Notes: a model not told the origin generated them from the sequence alone. Shown: positions 31,779 to 45,410, numbered from the stretch's first letter. The stretch is 64,000 bases of DNA from Silene conica (GCA_029255685.2 CM055318.2:67489136-67553135); one strand, 5' to 3'. Program-made: numbers and translations.

Positions 31779-33365
31779 CTAGTTTAGTTTCCCGTGAAAT
31801 CACGGGATTTTTAAAACTCTTCGTTAATAAATTTTCGTAGCGTAAATGTTTTTTACTATGTTTTATAGTAGTTTGATATTAACATTATTTTATAATAATG
31901 CTTTTTTACATATTATTTTATTTTGTTATTCTCATTCTCATTACTTTTGTAGCCAAATAATATCATTTTTGCTTAACGTCAAAATGATACATTTGTTAAT
32001 CGAACTTTATTAAAACGATGACTCTGTATTAGTAACAAAAATAATATGTAATATTAATCATTGTTTGGATACCACTATATCTTTTTAGTTTGGAAATAAT
32101 AATGATGTTTAAGACTTAATATATTATTCACTCATTTTCTCTAAACTATTGTAACGTTTAATAAAATAAAAATAAAATAAATGAGGTAAGTAAATAGATA
32201 AAACAACGTGATATGGATTCTCACATTGAAAATTCAAAATAGAAAAGATATCCTACTCATTAGTACTTGTTTTTTTTTTGGATAAAATATAAGTAAATAT
32301 TAAGAGAATATATAAATTATCAAAAATCGTTTATTGCTATGTAAAATGTATTTTTGCCATGTTATCATCAAAGCATCACTAAGACAACAACATGAAATGC
32401 ATCATATCTCATTAGTACTCAAATCACAACGAAAATATAAATTTACCATTTTAACCAACATAATTAAATATATAGATAATACTATATTCATACTAAACTT
32501 GCGTTAGTCGTATTTGTAATTTGTTGTTAATATCAATATTAATAAATTCACTATACATTAACCATATTAAAAATATCGCAAAACAAACAATAACTATTAA
32601 AAATGTGAAATTAAAATGTTAAATTTACAATTTAGTAATAAAGCTAGGATTTGTTTCACAAAAATTTGACCACAATTGACTGATATTATATTCAATCATC
32701 GAGAATCTCAAGTGTTTTCATAAGAATTTGACAACGCTTAAAACGAACTATATAATACAAATGTTTGTCAAATTCCCCACTTATCTTCTATTTCTCTCTT
32801 ATTTTCTCATTTCTTGTCAATTTGATGCATCTTCACCACAAAGTAAAGATATAAAATGTGTTGAAAAATAAATCAAATGAAATAATTTGGTGAAAATAAA
32901 CAAATTTTTTCATTAATTTGTTTTGGCTAGGAATGTGCTAGAATTTTTATCAATTCATTTTATTTTATATGTGAAATTTTTTCGTAACAGTAGAATATAA
33001 AAAGGTTAGCACTAAATTATGATTATTAAGTGAACATAAATGAAAGTTTAAATAAGATGAGTAATTATTCTATTTAATACTTCTACTTTGCCTATTCATT
33101 TTCTATTTTTAGTTTTTTTTAAAATAATATTAATAAATTGGTCAAACATTTAAATGTCGTGTGCCATATGTTAATAAGTAACTACCCAATCTAAACTTTT
33201 TATATACTTTTTCTTTTTATTTTCTATTTTTACATTTTTTTTAAATAAAAAAATTGATCTAGCATGTTAATGTAGTGTGCCACGTGTCATTCTAGCATGT
33301 CAATGTAGTACGCCACGTGTCATTCTAATACTACTCAAGTTAGGCTTTTTATGTTATTATATAGA
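31779..33365 (-). mobile_element. Non-autonomous Helitron (1587 bp), both ends clear
   Basis: On the minus strand the 5' end reads TCTATATAATAACATAAAAA, preceded by host A (33366). The 3' end is the hairpin CCCGTGATTTCACGGG, then AAACTAAA, then CTAG and host T (31778). Near the 5' end, GACACGTGGC with AGCATGTCAATGTAGT-type flanks is duplicated in tandem (about 33262-33325). No coding sequence. Confidence 0.75.
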
Positions 33366-34976
33366 TTTACTAAAATGGTTTAGCTAACTTAATACGAAGT
33401 ACTAGTTTGATTTTCTTATTGGTTAATTTTTCTTGTACGATTATTTAAGTAAGTAGCTTCATGGAGCTACTATCTCAAAGTTATTTGAGCAAAGCTAATT
33501 TACGTAGCCACTTTGATGGTTGAGCTACTTCCTGGCCAAGTAAATCTTCTATTCAAATCACTGGAGATGCTCTTAAAATTCAATAGCTCAATCCAAAGCG
33601 TTTAAATGCCTAAGGTATGCTCGGTTCGATGAATAACTGAGGCATGGACCCATGTCGAGCCAAGGGTACGAAGTTCAACCATGACCAGTGTCCGAAATTC
33701 CCGCTCCATGTTAGGTCGGCAATACGAACGAACCTTCGAGTGGGCATCCTCGATCAGTACATCTATTTACTATAAATAATTATAAATCCACTTTTCAAGG
33801 TATCTAATTTCCCACTCTCTAAATGCCTTCTCTCTCTACAATCGTCAGCCAAGGATAACTCCTCACGAGTAATTCAGTCAGGCCCCAAGTGAGGATCAAA
33901 GATTGACTTACGCATTGGAGGAGCTTTCCTCGGAACATACTAGGTTTGTTTCTTATTTTAGGACCAAGCCAAGAGAAAGAGAACAAGTTCAAGAATTTCA
34001 TATCCAAGGATCCAAGGATAGGACGTCGAATCAAGCTTAGCATAACTCTAAATTACTCCCTTCACGCACTTACGTTCTTCGCATTTCAAAAAAAATATTA
34101 CTCATATACTCATATACCGTATATCAGAGAAATGGCAAGAACACTTTTGCGTGGAGCGAGTATTCATGTATTTGTAGCTATCAATGAAAATTACTGATTC
34201 GATAAGGAAGATAATTCTGTTTTATGGTTAACTAAACCCAAACTTGATATTGACCCAACAAAATCAAAACATGATTTTTCCTTTGTCTTGGTCATTTGTT
34301 TGGCGATTTCATTTTGAGTGTTTCACTCAATTTAATACACTTATCATCTAATAGTGAATCTCATTCTCTCTTTTTTTAAAAATTTTTTTATCCCAAAATT
34401 AAAGACAAACAAATAATTATCTCAATTTATAAGTAACCAGATAACCCAATTATCCCTTCCATAATGTGGCAGTTTGATTTGGGGAGACAATAACGCCGCC
34501 ACCGTTTTATTTAATGTTACCTAAATCAAGCTACGTATAGTAGGTATCTTACTATATTTTCTCACAACTTGAGTAATACTCCGTATTAGTCATATGGGTT
34601 TATCATAATCCTTGATTTAAATAACACAAATACTCATTGGTGACGGACATATTCGTTGCAAGCTTTTGACGGGTTAAATAATACTTATATAGGGAGATAA
34701 AAAAAAGTAGAATGTCTATATAATAGCAAATTATTTTGTCTTATCCACCAACATGGGTAGTATTTAACCTGTCGTAAACTTATAACGAATATACCCAGAT
34801 GTACTATTTAATAAAGGGCCGTTGGTCAACCCACTAGGACATAGAGGGTGTTTGATTGACACCATTAAAATAGATTGGAATGAATTTGGTCATTTCCAAT
34901 GTTTTACTCGAGCACTATAGAGTGGAGTTAGATATCCAGTAGGTGTAACTCTATTTCAAAACAACAAGTGTTCCTT

Positions 34977-35149
34977 ACGACGGATATATCTGTCATAAGC
35001 TTGCGACGGGTTAAATACTAACCAAATTAGTAAATAAGACAAAACAGAAGACTATTCTCAATGCACTTAGCCTTTGTCTTACCTCCCTATATGGTTATTA
35101 GTTGACTCATCGCAAGCTTGCGACGGATACTCGTTACAAATGAGAATTT
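34977..35149. mobile_element. GACGGATA-family MITE with 9-bp target duplication
   Basis: GTGTTCCTT occurs on both sides (34968-34976 and 35150-35158), the duplication length of Mutator-like elements. The interior ends with facing copies of TAAGCTTGCGACGG and CGCAAGCTTGCGACGGATA. The left end lacks the AAATTCTCATTTGT portion present (as its complement) on the right, so it is slightly truncated. Confidence 0.5.
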
Positions 35150-35943
35150 GTGTTCCTTGAAATCTCATACTCACCTTCTTCCCTTGGTTTTAAACTTTAG
35201 ACTTTCATGCTTATTATCAGAATTAACCAAACATGTTTAAAAGAAAAAAATTAAAACAGCATACATGTATGGTTTCTCCTTCTATTCCAATCTATTTCAA
35301 CCATATTGAACCGAATGCCTCTAAGTACTTGATGGACTTGCTCATTCTAGGTCCGACTCAATGAACATTGCACGCAAAAGCCCAAAAATCACGAATCATG
35401 AGCCAAAAAAATTACAAATTGTCGTGTAAGAGTATTGTAAGCAAAGGACCAACCAATAACACAAAGGGAAAGTAAGTTAAAGAATAATAGTAGACAAATA
35501 TATTGTTGAGAACTCGTTAATTTATTTTGATAACTTGAGTATTACTATATATCAGCGTTCATCATAAGATATCAGAGAATCAAAATCCCGTGCGGACTTT
35601 TTTACAGTGCGAATCGTACGAACAAACGTTTAAAAAACGAAAAAATTATAATTTTTTTCTTTTTTATGTTGGTTGGTACGGTTCACACGGTAGAGAGTTC
35701 GCACGAGATCTTGACCCGGATATCGGATTATCAAGATAAAGTTTAAATGTACATAAAATTATATGTTACTGTATTTGATATTCTGCTTTTGATACATGCT
35801 ATAGCCTATAAGACGATTTTATACGAGACTTGTCAAGGCCAAAGTGTATCTTACTATTCTTAAAACATGGGCTAAACTAAACCAATAGTGGAGTTGGAGC
35901 CTTTGAAGAACCATATATATCCTCGATAATATCCTTTTAAGAC

Positions 35944-36136
35944 CGTGGTGGAATAGTAAGTCTTGTTTACGACGGGTCATCATTTGTGACGGATATTTTA
36001 AATACAAAATGAGTTAGTGGAGAGAGGGGACCACAGGAATAGTGTTGGAGAGAGAAAAAAAGTGGGTATTTTGTGAGAGAAAACGGTATCCGTCACAAGC
36101 TTGCGACGGATAGTGCCGTTGCAAATAAGAATTTGT
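35944..36136. mobile_element. GACGGATA-family MITE, copy matching 44568-44760
   Basis: Contains TTTGTGACGGATATTTT, ATGAGTTAGTGGAGAGAGGG, GCTTGCGACGGATAGTGCCG and ends AATAAGAATTTGTG. The copy at 44.57-44.76 kb is nearly identical along about 190 bp, so both moved recently. Confidence 0.6.
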
Positions 36137-36204
36137 GGTGGTGGAAAGAGGTGCTTGGAGAACATGCCCACATAACAAGTCGGTAAATTGGTAGAATCCA
36201 AATT

Positions 36205-36465
36205 TTGAATAGGCAGCTAATGAGGACCATTTTTAAGAAGCAAAGAGTCTTGTTTGTGACAGATAGTTCTATTTTTAAGAAGCAAAGAGTCTTGTTTATG
36301 ACGGATACTTTGAAAACGATTATTAATCCTCTCACGATAAGACAAGTGGAAAGACAAATGGAAGAAAATCAATCATTTCATAGGTTTGGTCACTTGCATT
36401 ATGTGAGAGAGGCACTATCCTCTTCAGCTTGTGACGGATAGTGTCGTCTTCAATGAGAATTTGTG
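36205..36465. mobile_element. GACGGATA-family MITE, longer variant
   Basis: TTTTTAAGAAGCAAAGAGTC is repeated in tandem (about 36231 and 36270). Then follow a GACGGATACTTTG block, the AAGACAAGTGGAAAGACAAA middle seen inverted at 18.3 kb, and GCTTGTGACGGATAGTGTCG with a final GAGAATTTGTG. Confidence 0.5.
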
Positions 36466-37154
36466 TTTAAGAAGATATTACACCTATATGCTCCATCAAT
36501 TATTATCTATACATCTCTCATAAATCTCAATTCATTCACTTAATAAAAGTTTAATATTAATAAAATGGTAAAGATATTTTCTTACAATAATATTCCATCG
36601 AGTATCGAGTTTATGATTAAGTTTTGCAAAATGGACTTGCTGCCTATGTTAGCCTGTTAGGCCAAACCCTTCATATTACATCGACACCCCAATGTACACA
36701 TGACATTTAGACACCCAAGTTAGACCAAAAATGTAAGAAAACTTTCATAAAATAGTCGGGGTCCGATACTTTTATATGAACTCGCATGGGACACTTAAAA
36801 CCGAGTATAAGTAACATAGGTAGCTGCTATGACTACAACTAAAACTACAACTACTGACAGGTAGAGTACAAGAGTAGTATCAATCGAGTGTTGAGTGTTG
36901 AGTAGCCTAGCTGTTAGTTTATAGTCTTCTAATAGAAGGGTCCCTTTACCTCCAGCTAGAAGGAATAACCATATCAACAGTATCACCATATGTGGTTCTT
37001 ACACTACTTTTATCCAAACCACAGCCTGTTCTACTTATGTCTTACCAAACTACTTTTGGCCCATTAAACTACCTTCCCTTAGCAATAAGGCCTATATTAA
37101 CTCGTAGCACACATTCCCTTTTTGTCCTAAAACTATACACCAAACATTACAATA

Positions 37155-37787
37155 ATGCTTCCTACACTCTTCCTACTCTCTCTTATCCTTGTAACCGTCG
37201 CCCCCAAGGCGACCGCGCTCGACTTTTGCGTGGCAGACTTGAAGGGTTCACAAACCCCGGCCGGTTACTCGTGCAAAGACCCTTCTAAGGTCGTAGTTGA
37301 CGACTTTGTTTACACGGGGCTAGGAAAGGCCGGGAACACTACCAACATCCTTAAGGCCGCGGTGTCCCCAGCCTTTGATGCACAATTCCCGGGACTCAAT
37401 GGGCTTGGAATCTCGATGGCTAGGTTGGACTTAGCCCCATCAGGGGTGGTTCCCATGCACACTCACCCTGGTGGGTCAGAGGTGCTCTTGGTGGTTCAAG
37501 GCGCTATTGTAGCCGGGTTCGTTACATCATCAAATGATGTTTACGTAAAGAAACTCGAGAAGGGTGACATTATGGTTTTCCCACAAGGACTATTGCATTT
37601 CCAAATTAATGCAAGGGGTATACCATCAATTGCATTTGTCAGTTTTAGTAGCTCAAACCCTGGACTACAAATATTGGACCTTGCATTGTTTGGGAGCAGC
37701 TTGTCTACGAAATTAGTGGAGACGACCACTTTTCTTGATGAAGCTCAAGTCAAGAAGCTTAAGACTGTTCTTGGAGGAACAGGGTAA
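37155..37787 (+). CDS. GLP: Germin-like protein, ABP19/ABP20 (auxin-binding) type
   Basis: An intronless 210-residue protein, the usual germin-like length. Residues 1-21 are a signal peptide (cleavage likely after KATA). Cys25 and Cys40 form the conserved N-terminal disulfide. The cupin core has box 1, HTHPGGSE with metal ligands His102, His104 and Glu109, and box 2, [10 protein letters not shown] with His148. Asn61 is in an N-glycosylation sequon (NTT). The start [17 protein letters not shown] and the end [13 protein letters not shown]...LGGTG are those of ABP19/ABP20 proteins. Germin-like proteins are secreted cell-wall hexamers that bind Mn; some have superoxide dismutase or oxalate oxidase activity, which cannot be read from sequence. 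The first half of the gene is GC-rich compared with its surroundings. An out-of-frame ATG at 36992 is ignored because it gives no signal peptide or cupin. Confidence 0.93.
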   Translation: MLPTLFLLSLILVTVAPKATALDFCVADLKGSQTPAGYSCKDPSKVVVDDFVYTGLGKAGNTTNILKAAVSPAFDAQFPGLNGLGISMARLDLAPSGVVPMHTHPGGSEVLLVVQGAIVAGFVTSSNDVYVKKLEKGDIMVFPQGLLHFQINARGIPSIAFVSFSSSNPGLQILDLALFGSSLSTKLVETTTFLDEAQVKKLKTVLGGTG

Positions 37788-39055
37788 ATTAATCAAATGC
37801 GTACATTTCCTAAATCAAAGCAAATAATGTAGAAATTATCGTCCTGATTAATGTAAAATGCTACTCTAACGCTTAAAATTTCAGTTAGGTCATCATCATA
37901 GATGATTGCCATTCATTGTTGTTCGTTTGTTTCAATTGTAATTTCAAATGCTTAATTTGCTTTTATCGCTTTCATTCATTTGATCGGTGTTTTATTGCAT
38001 ATTTTATTTTCACATACACGCACGCACTTAACACTTTTAGAAGCAATAAGACAAATTTATAGGAGGCTTCAAAGCAGCGTATCTGCGTAAGTAATGTTTA
38101 TTTCACTCTTCTAGGTCTTAGCGGGAGCTCAACCAACACCCAAGATACGACGAATAACAAAGCTAGACTTGAACAGACATAAATCAACAAGAAAATTGTC
38201 ACTAAATGGTCACATAAGACCGTCTGAAACCTTTACATGTAATAGTCCGTCTAAAATGAGAATTAGGGAAAATTATAAACCCCACTTGTTTAGATTTAAC
38301 ACTAGTCATTACTACTCGAGGCATCTAATGGTAAGTACAACTGTAATAAATAGATCCATGCAAAGGGCTCGTGCAGATGGGAGATTAAAAAAAAAAGTCC
38401 GTCAATGCTAATATTACTCCCCGGGTTTTGATGTTGGTTAAAATGTTAAACTTGAGTATTTTGTGAACATTCGAAACTATGTTTACAATGAAATGTTTTA
38501 AGTCATATTCTAGTTCGAGTGTCGAGTATTGTACAAATGAACAACGCAACGGCTAGACGAGAGGAAGTCAGAGGGAGAGGGAGAGGGAAATCTAACAGTG
38601 TTGAAAACAAAGGTTGTTGGGTCTTCGCAATGGCCTTCTTCTAACTGGGGTGATTCGATCCTATCATCCTACGAACTAAATATGAACAGAGCTGCTACAG
38701 ATTAAAAAAAAAGTTCTCACCGGTAGTCGGGGTAGACAATCACATCACCTATCCAATGTGCTGGAGACGACTTTCCTGCTCTATCGCTCTGACTCGTGAG
38801 TGACCGATGATGTTTTCTGATGCCTGATAATAAATGTGCTTCATGAAGAATGATAGGAAGAATGATTAGAAACAAAAAGTCAGTGATGTCTGGAGAAAAA
38901 GACTAAAAAAACACTTCTACAATATGACTATATTATCAAGAGTAACACCGACATAAACCGCAATGTTTCTCTATATAAGAACAAAAGTTACTTGTATAAC
39001 ACGACAAATATTAACAGTAACACAAACATTAACTTTTTTCAAACCGAACATATAC
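37788..39055. other. Spacer between the germin-like gene and SPL2 (tail to tail)
   Basis: The first 250 bases have the look of a plant 3' UTR. The rest holds no recognisable gene. The final bases before 39056 would be the SPL2 3' UTR. Confidence 0.5.
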
Positions 39056-42000
39056 CTACGAATCATAAATCCTGACAGAATTGCGGATCTCCTGTCTACA
39101 AACAGGACACTTCGGGGCCAGGTCTCGTTCAACGGAATATGCACACCGTGGGCAACAAACCAAATGGCCACATGGTACAAAAGCGGCCCGTCGCCTCCTC
39201 ATAAGACAGATCACGCACAGCTGGCCATCCGGAATGTCTCCCATCTCATCATCTTCTACCTCATCCAGTTCCGGTTCTTCATTATTGTTGGCCACATCAT
39301 CTCTTTCTTGTTGTGCCCTCCTCTGCTCACGCCATTGCTTCCATTTATTCCAGTTCCTGAAATACCCCCAGCCGCTTATTTTCATTCAACAGTTTGCTTT
39401 CAGAATGCGGAATAGAACAAGGATCATTTTGGATCCAGATCTGTGAGGTTCAGCCCAGATTTTGATTGAAATCAATCCACGTGATCTAAAATTCTGAAAT
39501 CCATATCCAATCAGTCAACAAGATTCAACGGATTTGATAGGATCCACGAGGTTTAGCCGATTTTGCAACAAATACAGATCTCAAATTTTAAGATCCAGAT
39601 CCGGCCCAACGATATTGTCCAACAGATGTGGATATGCTGTAGGTTTCATTCCTTCCATATGGAATAGTGCAACGCTTTTAGCAATATGCCAGGACATTTC
39701 TCTATCCACCACTCCATTAGCAATACATTTTGCTCTTAATGTGCACAAACAATAAAATACTAGATGGTCAGTTCCGTTACAAAATTAAGATTCAGTGGTG
39801 CGTTTTAAAGTTTAGGTCCCATAAGATTGTGCATCAATCAATATATTAAACCCGATCCTGGTAAATTATATCATGCTCATGATTCCATAGACTATTTTTC
39901 TGCCTAGGCTAGAATAGTCAAATTGTGTTTTTTTCCCTCGAAAATCCTACTCCATTAAAGTTCAGGTATGTTTTTTTCCCTCGAAAAAAAGCTTTCAAAT
40001 CATTATCATATTCGGAAGTCGGAAAGTAAGAAACATAATCAATTATAAACTACTGTAAAAAAAAGTAACCAATTATAAAAACATACTGGCAAATTACCTC
40101 ACAATTGAATAACCAAGTACGCCAATTGAAACAGTCCCAACAATTATACCACTCCACAGTAAGACTTTCGACCTGACTGATAATTCAATTAACATTTGTT
40201 CCTTGGTCAAATCACACCTGCGGAAGGTAAATACAGCATGATGCAAGGTACAGAAATAAAGTTTCCAATTCCATGACAAATATGCTGCATGACAAATCTA
40301 GAAACCAATTCTCACATGATTATCCAGAAACAAGCTAATGAAAAGCATACTGGAATAAACATATAAATACACTTCTAATTTTTTTTATTTTTTTTGACAG
40401 AAGTAAAGAGAACCTTCGAAAAACTGCATCTGATGATCAAAGCGCATAAATTAAAGTTGGAATGAATTAGTAGTTTAGAAGGTAGCCTTACAAAAAATAT
40501 GGAAGATCTTTGCATGATTTGATCAAAGGAGCCCCGTCTTTTGAGGAACAAACGCCAACAACTGTGACATCCTTTCCAAGAGGAAGAACTTTCTCCTCAT
40601 CAACCAAACCGACCTTCAAATCAGTTACACTCATTTAGAAAACAAGAAGAAAGGAACAGCATATTAGAACAAAAGAGCAGGTTAACTAAGGAAACGACCG
40701 AAGATTACAAAAATCTTACAGGATAGTCATGTCCAAAGAGTGCCTGTAGAAAAGTATAGGGGGAAGCTTGAATTGGCTTCATTTGACGATAGACTGTCGT
40801 CAAAGGCAGTGGGTGTGTAGAACCAACTAAATCGACAACAACATAATCTGATAGTGGCTGTTGTTGACTGTCAACAAGAACAAAAGGGACCTAACAGTAC
40901 ATAGAACAAATGCATTAAAAGTGATAATCAGGATTAGAACATAAAGGAGCCACTAAACATAATGTATCCCTTGTCAACTATCACATCTTCAAAAATGATA
41001 TATTAGCAGTCTTAGCAAAGGGGATTTAGCATATCCATATATGCTAAAATGTGACAACATTTCACTACCATGACAATGCGTTGATGCCACTACATTTTCC
41101 TCTGTTACTTCATTCTTATCAATCACTGATAAGGTAAAGATATATGAGATCGCAATCTGATAAGTTATACTGATACGGTCTTTTGTTCTCTGCCTCACAC
41201 ATCAGACAGCAATATAAATTTTGCATACGCAGTAACTTAAGTCTAAGATGATTTCAATAAGAGCACAAAAAGATTGGTAATAAAGACCATATAACTGGAA
41301 TGAGGGGATTATTCCATGAACGTAAAAACCACCCACTCTATGGAGTATAAACTCTGAGATCACTTTAAAAGATAAAGAAATTCAGCTTTGTTTTAATTGT
41401 AAATGCAGAAGTCACTTGAGAATGTACTAGACAAGGTGTTATCCTTATCTGGCTACTTTAGAGTTCCTCAATAAGGAGATTTGATGCTTAGTTTCTGTTA
41501 TTTAGTCTGTTCTTCCAAAAAATTAGGTATCTTCAAGCAGCGACATCTAAAACTTAAACCACAAATCTCACTGAACACAACAAATGAGTTCACCAATTCA
41601 ATTCGGCGGGATATCTAAACACAAGTGCACCATATGAGTACTACCTCTAAAAATTAAAAGATGAAATAGAGTAAATGTTAAAAAAGGGACCTTCTCACTT
41701 GTATCCCTCAACTTTTTCATTTTTTAACATGTACACTTCGCACCCAAAAACTTTGACCGATGATAATTTTCTGCTACAAGATCAGGAAACGGTAATTTTT
41801 TTCCCAAACCAACTATCTCGTAAAGGCCTTTGATTTTGGAAAAAAATCACCGCTTTCTGGACTCGTAGCCGGTAGTTATGGTTGATCAAAGTTTTTTTAA
41901 CGAATTTGGAAAAAAAAAGTTTATCGTATTTTGTTCTTGTAGTTGAGAGTTATTGCCGGTCAGTTTTTTTTTGTAAGAAAAGAAGGGTAACATTAGAAAA

Positions 42001-44279
42001 TAAAATAATTGAGGGGTACAAGTGAGAATATCCCAAAAAAAACTGATTTGAATTTTGATAAGAAAAACGGCTGAATCTGAAATCACATATTAAGCTGAAG
42101 AAATTATAATACCGTTCTTGTGGTGGTAGACCCCTGTTCTCTCCAGATTCTACCCAAGACAGCTCGCAAATCAGGATACCATCCAAATAAGCCTCTCCAT
42201 TCATTGTATATATACTTGACGCATACAAAAGAAACAGAAACGAATTATGTAAGTGCACATCTCCAAGAGCGTCTTTGAAGAAAAATGAGCATATCATAAT
42301 GCATACATTTTGATAAATTCATCGTCAAAGTTGACATTCAAATTGGGACAAAGAAATGGAATATATGGAGTTCGCACAAAGTGCATTGCCCTACCAATCC
42401 AGAGTGCAGCTTACTTTTACAAAAGCAAGAATTGTTCATCCAGCTTAGGCATTGAGTTTTCAATTCAGAGACTCAATGGAACACGAGGACTTTTTTTAGC
42501 AATGGAAACATCTGTATTGACAATTATCCAAGTAGCTTGTATTTTGTTTCTTAATGGTTTTCGGAAAAAAATGCTATCTACCACAGAGGCACCAAATGCG
42601 CTACATAAATCTTCCCTAATCACTCTCTAGCAAATAGTTTCCACATTAAAACCTCTTAGAACACTCACACCCGCCCAAATATACATATAATCTCTAATTC
42701 GCTTCATCATCTTCTACTATCTCAAATTACAACCGAAGTCCACATCGAAACCTAATAACCTACTCACTCAAGCTAAAAAAATTCACTACAAACTTCTGTA
42801 TCGTGTGAATCCTATCACCATACCATATAACTTCTACGTCAAAACCTATTTGATCACTCACACGAGCTCGAATTACATATAACCTAGAATCCTCTCCATA
42901 ATCTTTTATTATTTCAGCTTACAACTTGAATTCCTCATCAAAACCTAATCAGCTACTCACCGAAGCTTAACAAATTCACTACAGACATTCGCATCATACG
43001 ATTCTTATCAAAATGCCACATAACTTCCACATCAAAACCTACTTGATCACTCACACGAGCTCAAATTTGCATAATACCTGGACTTCGCTCCATAATCTTC
43101 TACTATCTGAGCTTACAACCTAACTTCTACACCGAAACTTAATAACCTGATATTTGCTCCATAATCTTCTACTATCTCCACTTCACCCGTAACCTGAAAT
43201 GCCCTCCCTAATCTTTTCTACAATCTCAACTTACGGCCTAACTGCCACATCAAAACCCAATAACTTACTCACACAAGCTCAAAAAAAATCACAATAAACC
43301 TCTACATTGTACTATTCGTATCACCATATCATAAAGTCGTTAACTTCCACATCATACCTATCTAATCACTCATTACACTCACACAAGCTCAAATTTATGT
43401 AGAACCTGAAATTCGCTCCATAATCTTCTACTATCTCGGCTTATGACCAGACTTCCACATCAAACCCTAGTAACCTAATCATCAAGCTCAAAAAGTTCAC
43501 AACAAACTTCCACATCAAAATCTATTTGAACGCTGACCTGAGCTCAAATTTACGTATAACCTAGAATCTATTCCAGATTCCTCTACTATCTGAATTTCCA
43601 ACCTAAATTCCACAACAAAACCTAATTACCTACACACACAAGCTCCAAAAATTCAGGATAAACTTCTTCGTAACATTCATATCACCAAACAATATAGCTT
43701 CAACATCCAAACCTAATCAAATTGCTCGCACAAAACCTTAAATGATCTCACATGTCATATGATGCATACATAAAGAAAAGAAGTCAAGAACATTGAAGTT
43801 ATAACAAACAAAGGTATGAAAAATGAAATGAAGGCTCCGTCAAATTACCAATATCAATTCAAGAAACGACAAACTACCTTCTGAGACCGCTGAATAACGA
43901 CAGCACGATCGCCGGAATCATGAGACACAAGAACGTCAGTCCATAAACTCTTCCAGCTTCCGTTGACAGCCGACTTTGACTCCACTGTTCCTCGTACAAC
44001 AACTAACCTCTCTCCTCCACCTGCGCCGGCGATAACGTCATCTCCTCCGCCATCGGCGTTGGCGTCATCCCCGGCGTCTAATTCGGCGAGGATTGAGCGG
44101 AGATCGGAGACGTGGACGGAAGGTGCATCGCGAATACGGTGAAGAGCGGAAGAAGTGGCGGCATATTTGACGATACTCCGAATAGCGATGTAGGCGAGGG
44201 TTGCGCCGATAACAGCGCCGTCAGCGGCTAGGGCTAAGTGTGTGACTATCGCTGCCGCGGCTTGGTCACCTGCTGACAT
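39056..44279 (-). CDS. SPL2: SP1-like membrane RING E3 ubiquitin ligase (SPL2 type)
   Basis: Six minus-strand exons, 43878-44279, 42113-42214, 40720-40890, 40492-40613, 40098-40217 and 39056-39356, join in phase to give 405 residues; all introns are GT-AG. A first hydrophobic segment lies near residues 8-35 (ALAADGAVIGATLAYIAIRS). The middle is the MULAN/GIDE-type domain, with blocks matching Arabidopsis SPL2: QRSQKYIYNEWRGLF, TTTRTVPFVLV, PLPLTTVYR and LPLGKDVTVVGV. A second membrane segment (VLLWSGIIVGTVSIGVLGYS, near residues 284-303) is followed by WNKWKQWREQRR, an acidic linker and a C-terminal C3HC4 RING: Cys353, Cys356, Cys368, His370, Cys373/374, Cys377, Cys389, Cys392. Family members sit in organelle outer membranes with the RING in the cytosol; SP1 ubiquitinates chloroplast import components. 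I chose the ATG at 44277-44279 over the in-frame 44336 because the protein then begins MSAGDQ, like the family. Confidence 0.9.
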
Positions 44280-44458
44280 TAATTTGGAGTAATTTAGATA
44301 TAGTAGAGTGTGATTTTGATGTGGAGGAGAGGGCAAGGGGTTTTGCGGTGGTGGTTGTAAATGGTGCGAATTGCCGTATTCGGACTTGGGAGGACATAAA
44401 TATGTTTCGATTGGTGGGACTTGGGAGGAGTGTTTTTAAATTACATTTTCAATAAACC

Positions 44459-44760
44459 GTGAGTCTCGTTAAAGACGGACATATCCGTTAGAAGATAAAA
44501 GACCTGACAAGTAATACCAACTATCAAGTTGGTGTATAACACAAAACAAATTGCATAGATAGTACAGTAAGTCTAACTTGCGACGGGGTACCATTTGTGA
44601 CGGGTATTTTGTGAGATGAAATGGATACAAAAATGAGTTAGTGGAGAAAGGGGACCGCATGAATAGTGTTGCAGAGAGAGAAAAAGTGGTATTTTATAAG
44701 TGAAAACGGTATTCGTCGCAAGCTTGCGACGGATAATGCCGTTGCAAATAAGAATTTGTG
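44459..44760. mobile_element. GACGGATA-family MITE(s) upstream of SPL2
   Basis: The stretch 44568-44760 is nearly identical to 35944-36136. It contains GTGACGGGTATTTTGTGAG, GAGTTAGTGGAGAAAGGGGA and CGCAAGCTTGCGACGGATAA, and ends AATAAGAATTTGTG. An AAGACGGACATATCCGTTAG segment at about 44472 looks like part of another copy. It lies 180-480 bases from the SPL2 start, inside its likely promoter. Confidence 0.6.
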
Positions 44761-45410
44761 TAGATAGTAATATTTTGCTTTTGTCCTCGAATTATTTTGA
44801 CAAGATATTGTTATTTAACAAATTAATTATCGTTTTGGGCTCATTTGAAACTATTTGTTCAAAATGGTTCTACGTCATCACGTTATTTTTTTTCGAGCTT
44901 TTTACACAAAGCCGCTAGCTAACCCAACGACTTTACCCGCTTCTACCAAAAACCAAAAAAAATGTAATAATGAGGTAAGCCGCTGGCCAAACCAGCGGCT
45001 TTACCTGTTTCTAATAAGCCCCCTGTTTCCATGCTCAACCGGCCCTAAGGCACACCCAGTTCAGCCAGACGTTTTTGTCGTGTCATTCACTACTTTCAAA
45101 ACCGGTGAACTCGAGCAGCCCAAACAAGTTCGGGTTGCTCACGAGTTCGATGGAAATATACCTCTCTAAAATCATACTTCCTACGTCTATGGCAATCTGA
45201 TACGGATTCGGTAGCGGTTACTCTGTTTTTGGGCACCAACCAACAACCATCGGGAATGATCGAATCTCCAACCCAGTTTTTTGTGCCAAGGATCCAGCAT
45301 GTTTGTTTGTGCTATTGGGTCGGGTTCGTTTGATTTGTTGCGATCGAAAGCTGCGAAGAATGTCGCCGACCACTTCTCTAATAAAGGATTAAAATCCTAC
45401 CTTATTTTCA

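Larger units (their letters stand above)
33366..37154. other. Gene-free stretch with several MITE-like elements
   Basis: No exon-like sequence is seen. A GGGTGTTTGATTGAC end at about 34846 and a GAACCGAATGCCTCT end at about 35308-35322 may bound a GTGTTTGG-type MITE, itself containing the element at 34977-35149. Other GACGGATA-type copies are listed separately. The last few hundred bases are the presumed germin-like gene promoter. Confidence 0.5.

Noticed and set aside
39081..39446. Plus-strand ORFs opposite SPL2 exon 6
   Set aside because: Antisense shadows of a well supported RING exon on the minus strand.
42310..42630. Plus-strand ORF of 106 residues within SPL2 intron 1
   Set aside because: No recognisable domain, intronic position and no splice support; it follows a stretch of degenerate repeats (ACTCACACAAGCTCAAA) spread over 42650-43750.
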